In this document: positions 63,788 through 64,000 of the stretch, piece by piece | Layout: the number at the start of each line of letters is the position of its first letter | How positions within the stretch are numbered: position 1 is the stretch's first letter | From: JAICYJ01 sp963737445 | Lineage (GTDB): Bacteria > Actinomycetota > Thermoleophilia > Gaiellales > JAICJC01 | Direction: 5' to 3' | NCBI GenBank assembly: GCA_963737445.1 | Contig: CAVTSO010000009.1 | Span: 496,001-560,000, forward strand | DNA: 64,000 nucleotides | Notes under the pieces: generated by a model | What the model saw: the letters and a program-made list of their open reading frames with translations, nothing else | What the model was told of the DNA's origin: nothing | The model's database searches: none | Position numbers and translations under genes: made by a program

Positions 63788-64000
63788 GCGCGCGTCAGCC
63801 AGTCGACCTCGTCGCCGAACATGCGGCGCGCCTCGATCGCCATCAGCTGAGCCTCCGCCGACTCCAGGCCGGGATCGGCGTCCAGGAACGCCTGCGCCTC
63901 GCGCCGCGCCTGCTGTGCCAAACGACGGTGCCGCGACAGGCGGGCGTGCCGCAGGTCGGGGATGCCGCTCTGGCGCGCGGCCAGCAGGCTGCCCTCGCCG
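63784..64000 (-). CDS. recG: C-terminal end of ATP-dependent DNA helicase RecG (partial)
   Basis: The last 71 residues before the TGA at 63784 read GEGSLLAARQSGIPDLRHAR and end EVDWLTRA. The phrase ARQSGIPDLRHARLSR matches the C-terminal RecG/PriA-like end that follows the helicase motifs. Its position before rsmD and coaD is typical. The rest lies outside the window. Confidence 0.85.
   Translation of the reverse strand, partial: GEGSLLAARQSGIPDLRHARLSRHRRLAQQARREAQAFLDADPGLESAEAQLMAIEARRMFGDEVDWLTRA

Overview
The window is GC-rich and carries an Actinomycetota-type gene complement: a WhiG/FliA sigma factor beside a Xer recombinase, a SepIVA-like protein between coaD and yceD, zinc-ribbon L32, VIT1, CtaA and a Tad pilus locus. 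The coiled-coil RlpA protein, the vWA-TadB fusion and the GAF/GGDEF proteins suggest a deep lineage such as Thermoleophilia (Solirubrobacterales-like). That placement is an inference from gene content, not a measured phylogeny.

Layout. (1) 1-4.4 kb: the end of a Tad/Flp pilus operon on the plus strand (probable CpaE tail, CpaF, a vWA-TadB fusion, TadC). (2) 4.5-14.4 kb: tRNA-Cys, a GAF-GGDEF signalling protein, heme A synthase, an RmlD-like reductase, an aldehyde dehydrogenase, an SDR, a VIT1 transporter, and a DUF2182/DUF1326/ABM group. (3) 14.4-16.1 kb: a gene-free stretch with several strong hairpins, then a small SDR gene lying between a 29-nt copy of the tRNA-Gly 3' end and the intact tRNA-Gly. 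(4) 16.2-23.8 kb: a threonine-synthase paralogue without its catalytic lysine, small regulators, an RlpA-like wall protein, an EF-G paralogue, WhiG/FliA sigma and XerC. (5) 23.8-45.1 kb: accessory DNA. It includes a 13.2-kb segment between a partial copy of tRNA-Trp (30,464) and the intact tRNA-Trp (43,666). This island holds a TetR-controlled DrrAB-type exporter, a two-component system, a methyltransferase, PRC-barrel pieces and a broken HK97-type capsid gene; many of its genes are frameshifted. (6) 45.3-64 kb: a conserved housekeeping block, all on the minus strand except one dehydrogenase: recG-rsmD-coaD-sepIVA-yceD-rpmF-plsX-acpP-rnc-smc, ftsY, ffh-rpsP-khpA-rimM-trmD-rplS-lepB-rnhB-yraN-comM-dprA.

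How parts fit. The dprA-xerC-whiG order known from other Actinomycetota appears to have been opened by the 23.8-45.3 kb accessory block. The plsX-acpP-rnc-smc and rpsP-trmD-rplS runs are tightly overlapped operons.

Quality caution. ffh and ftsY, both normally essential, contain several indels in otherwise intact coding sequence between about 52.49 and 53.98 kb. Sequence error is the simplest explanation there, so frameshifts elsewhere in the window should be read as possible errors until checked.
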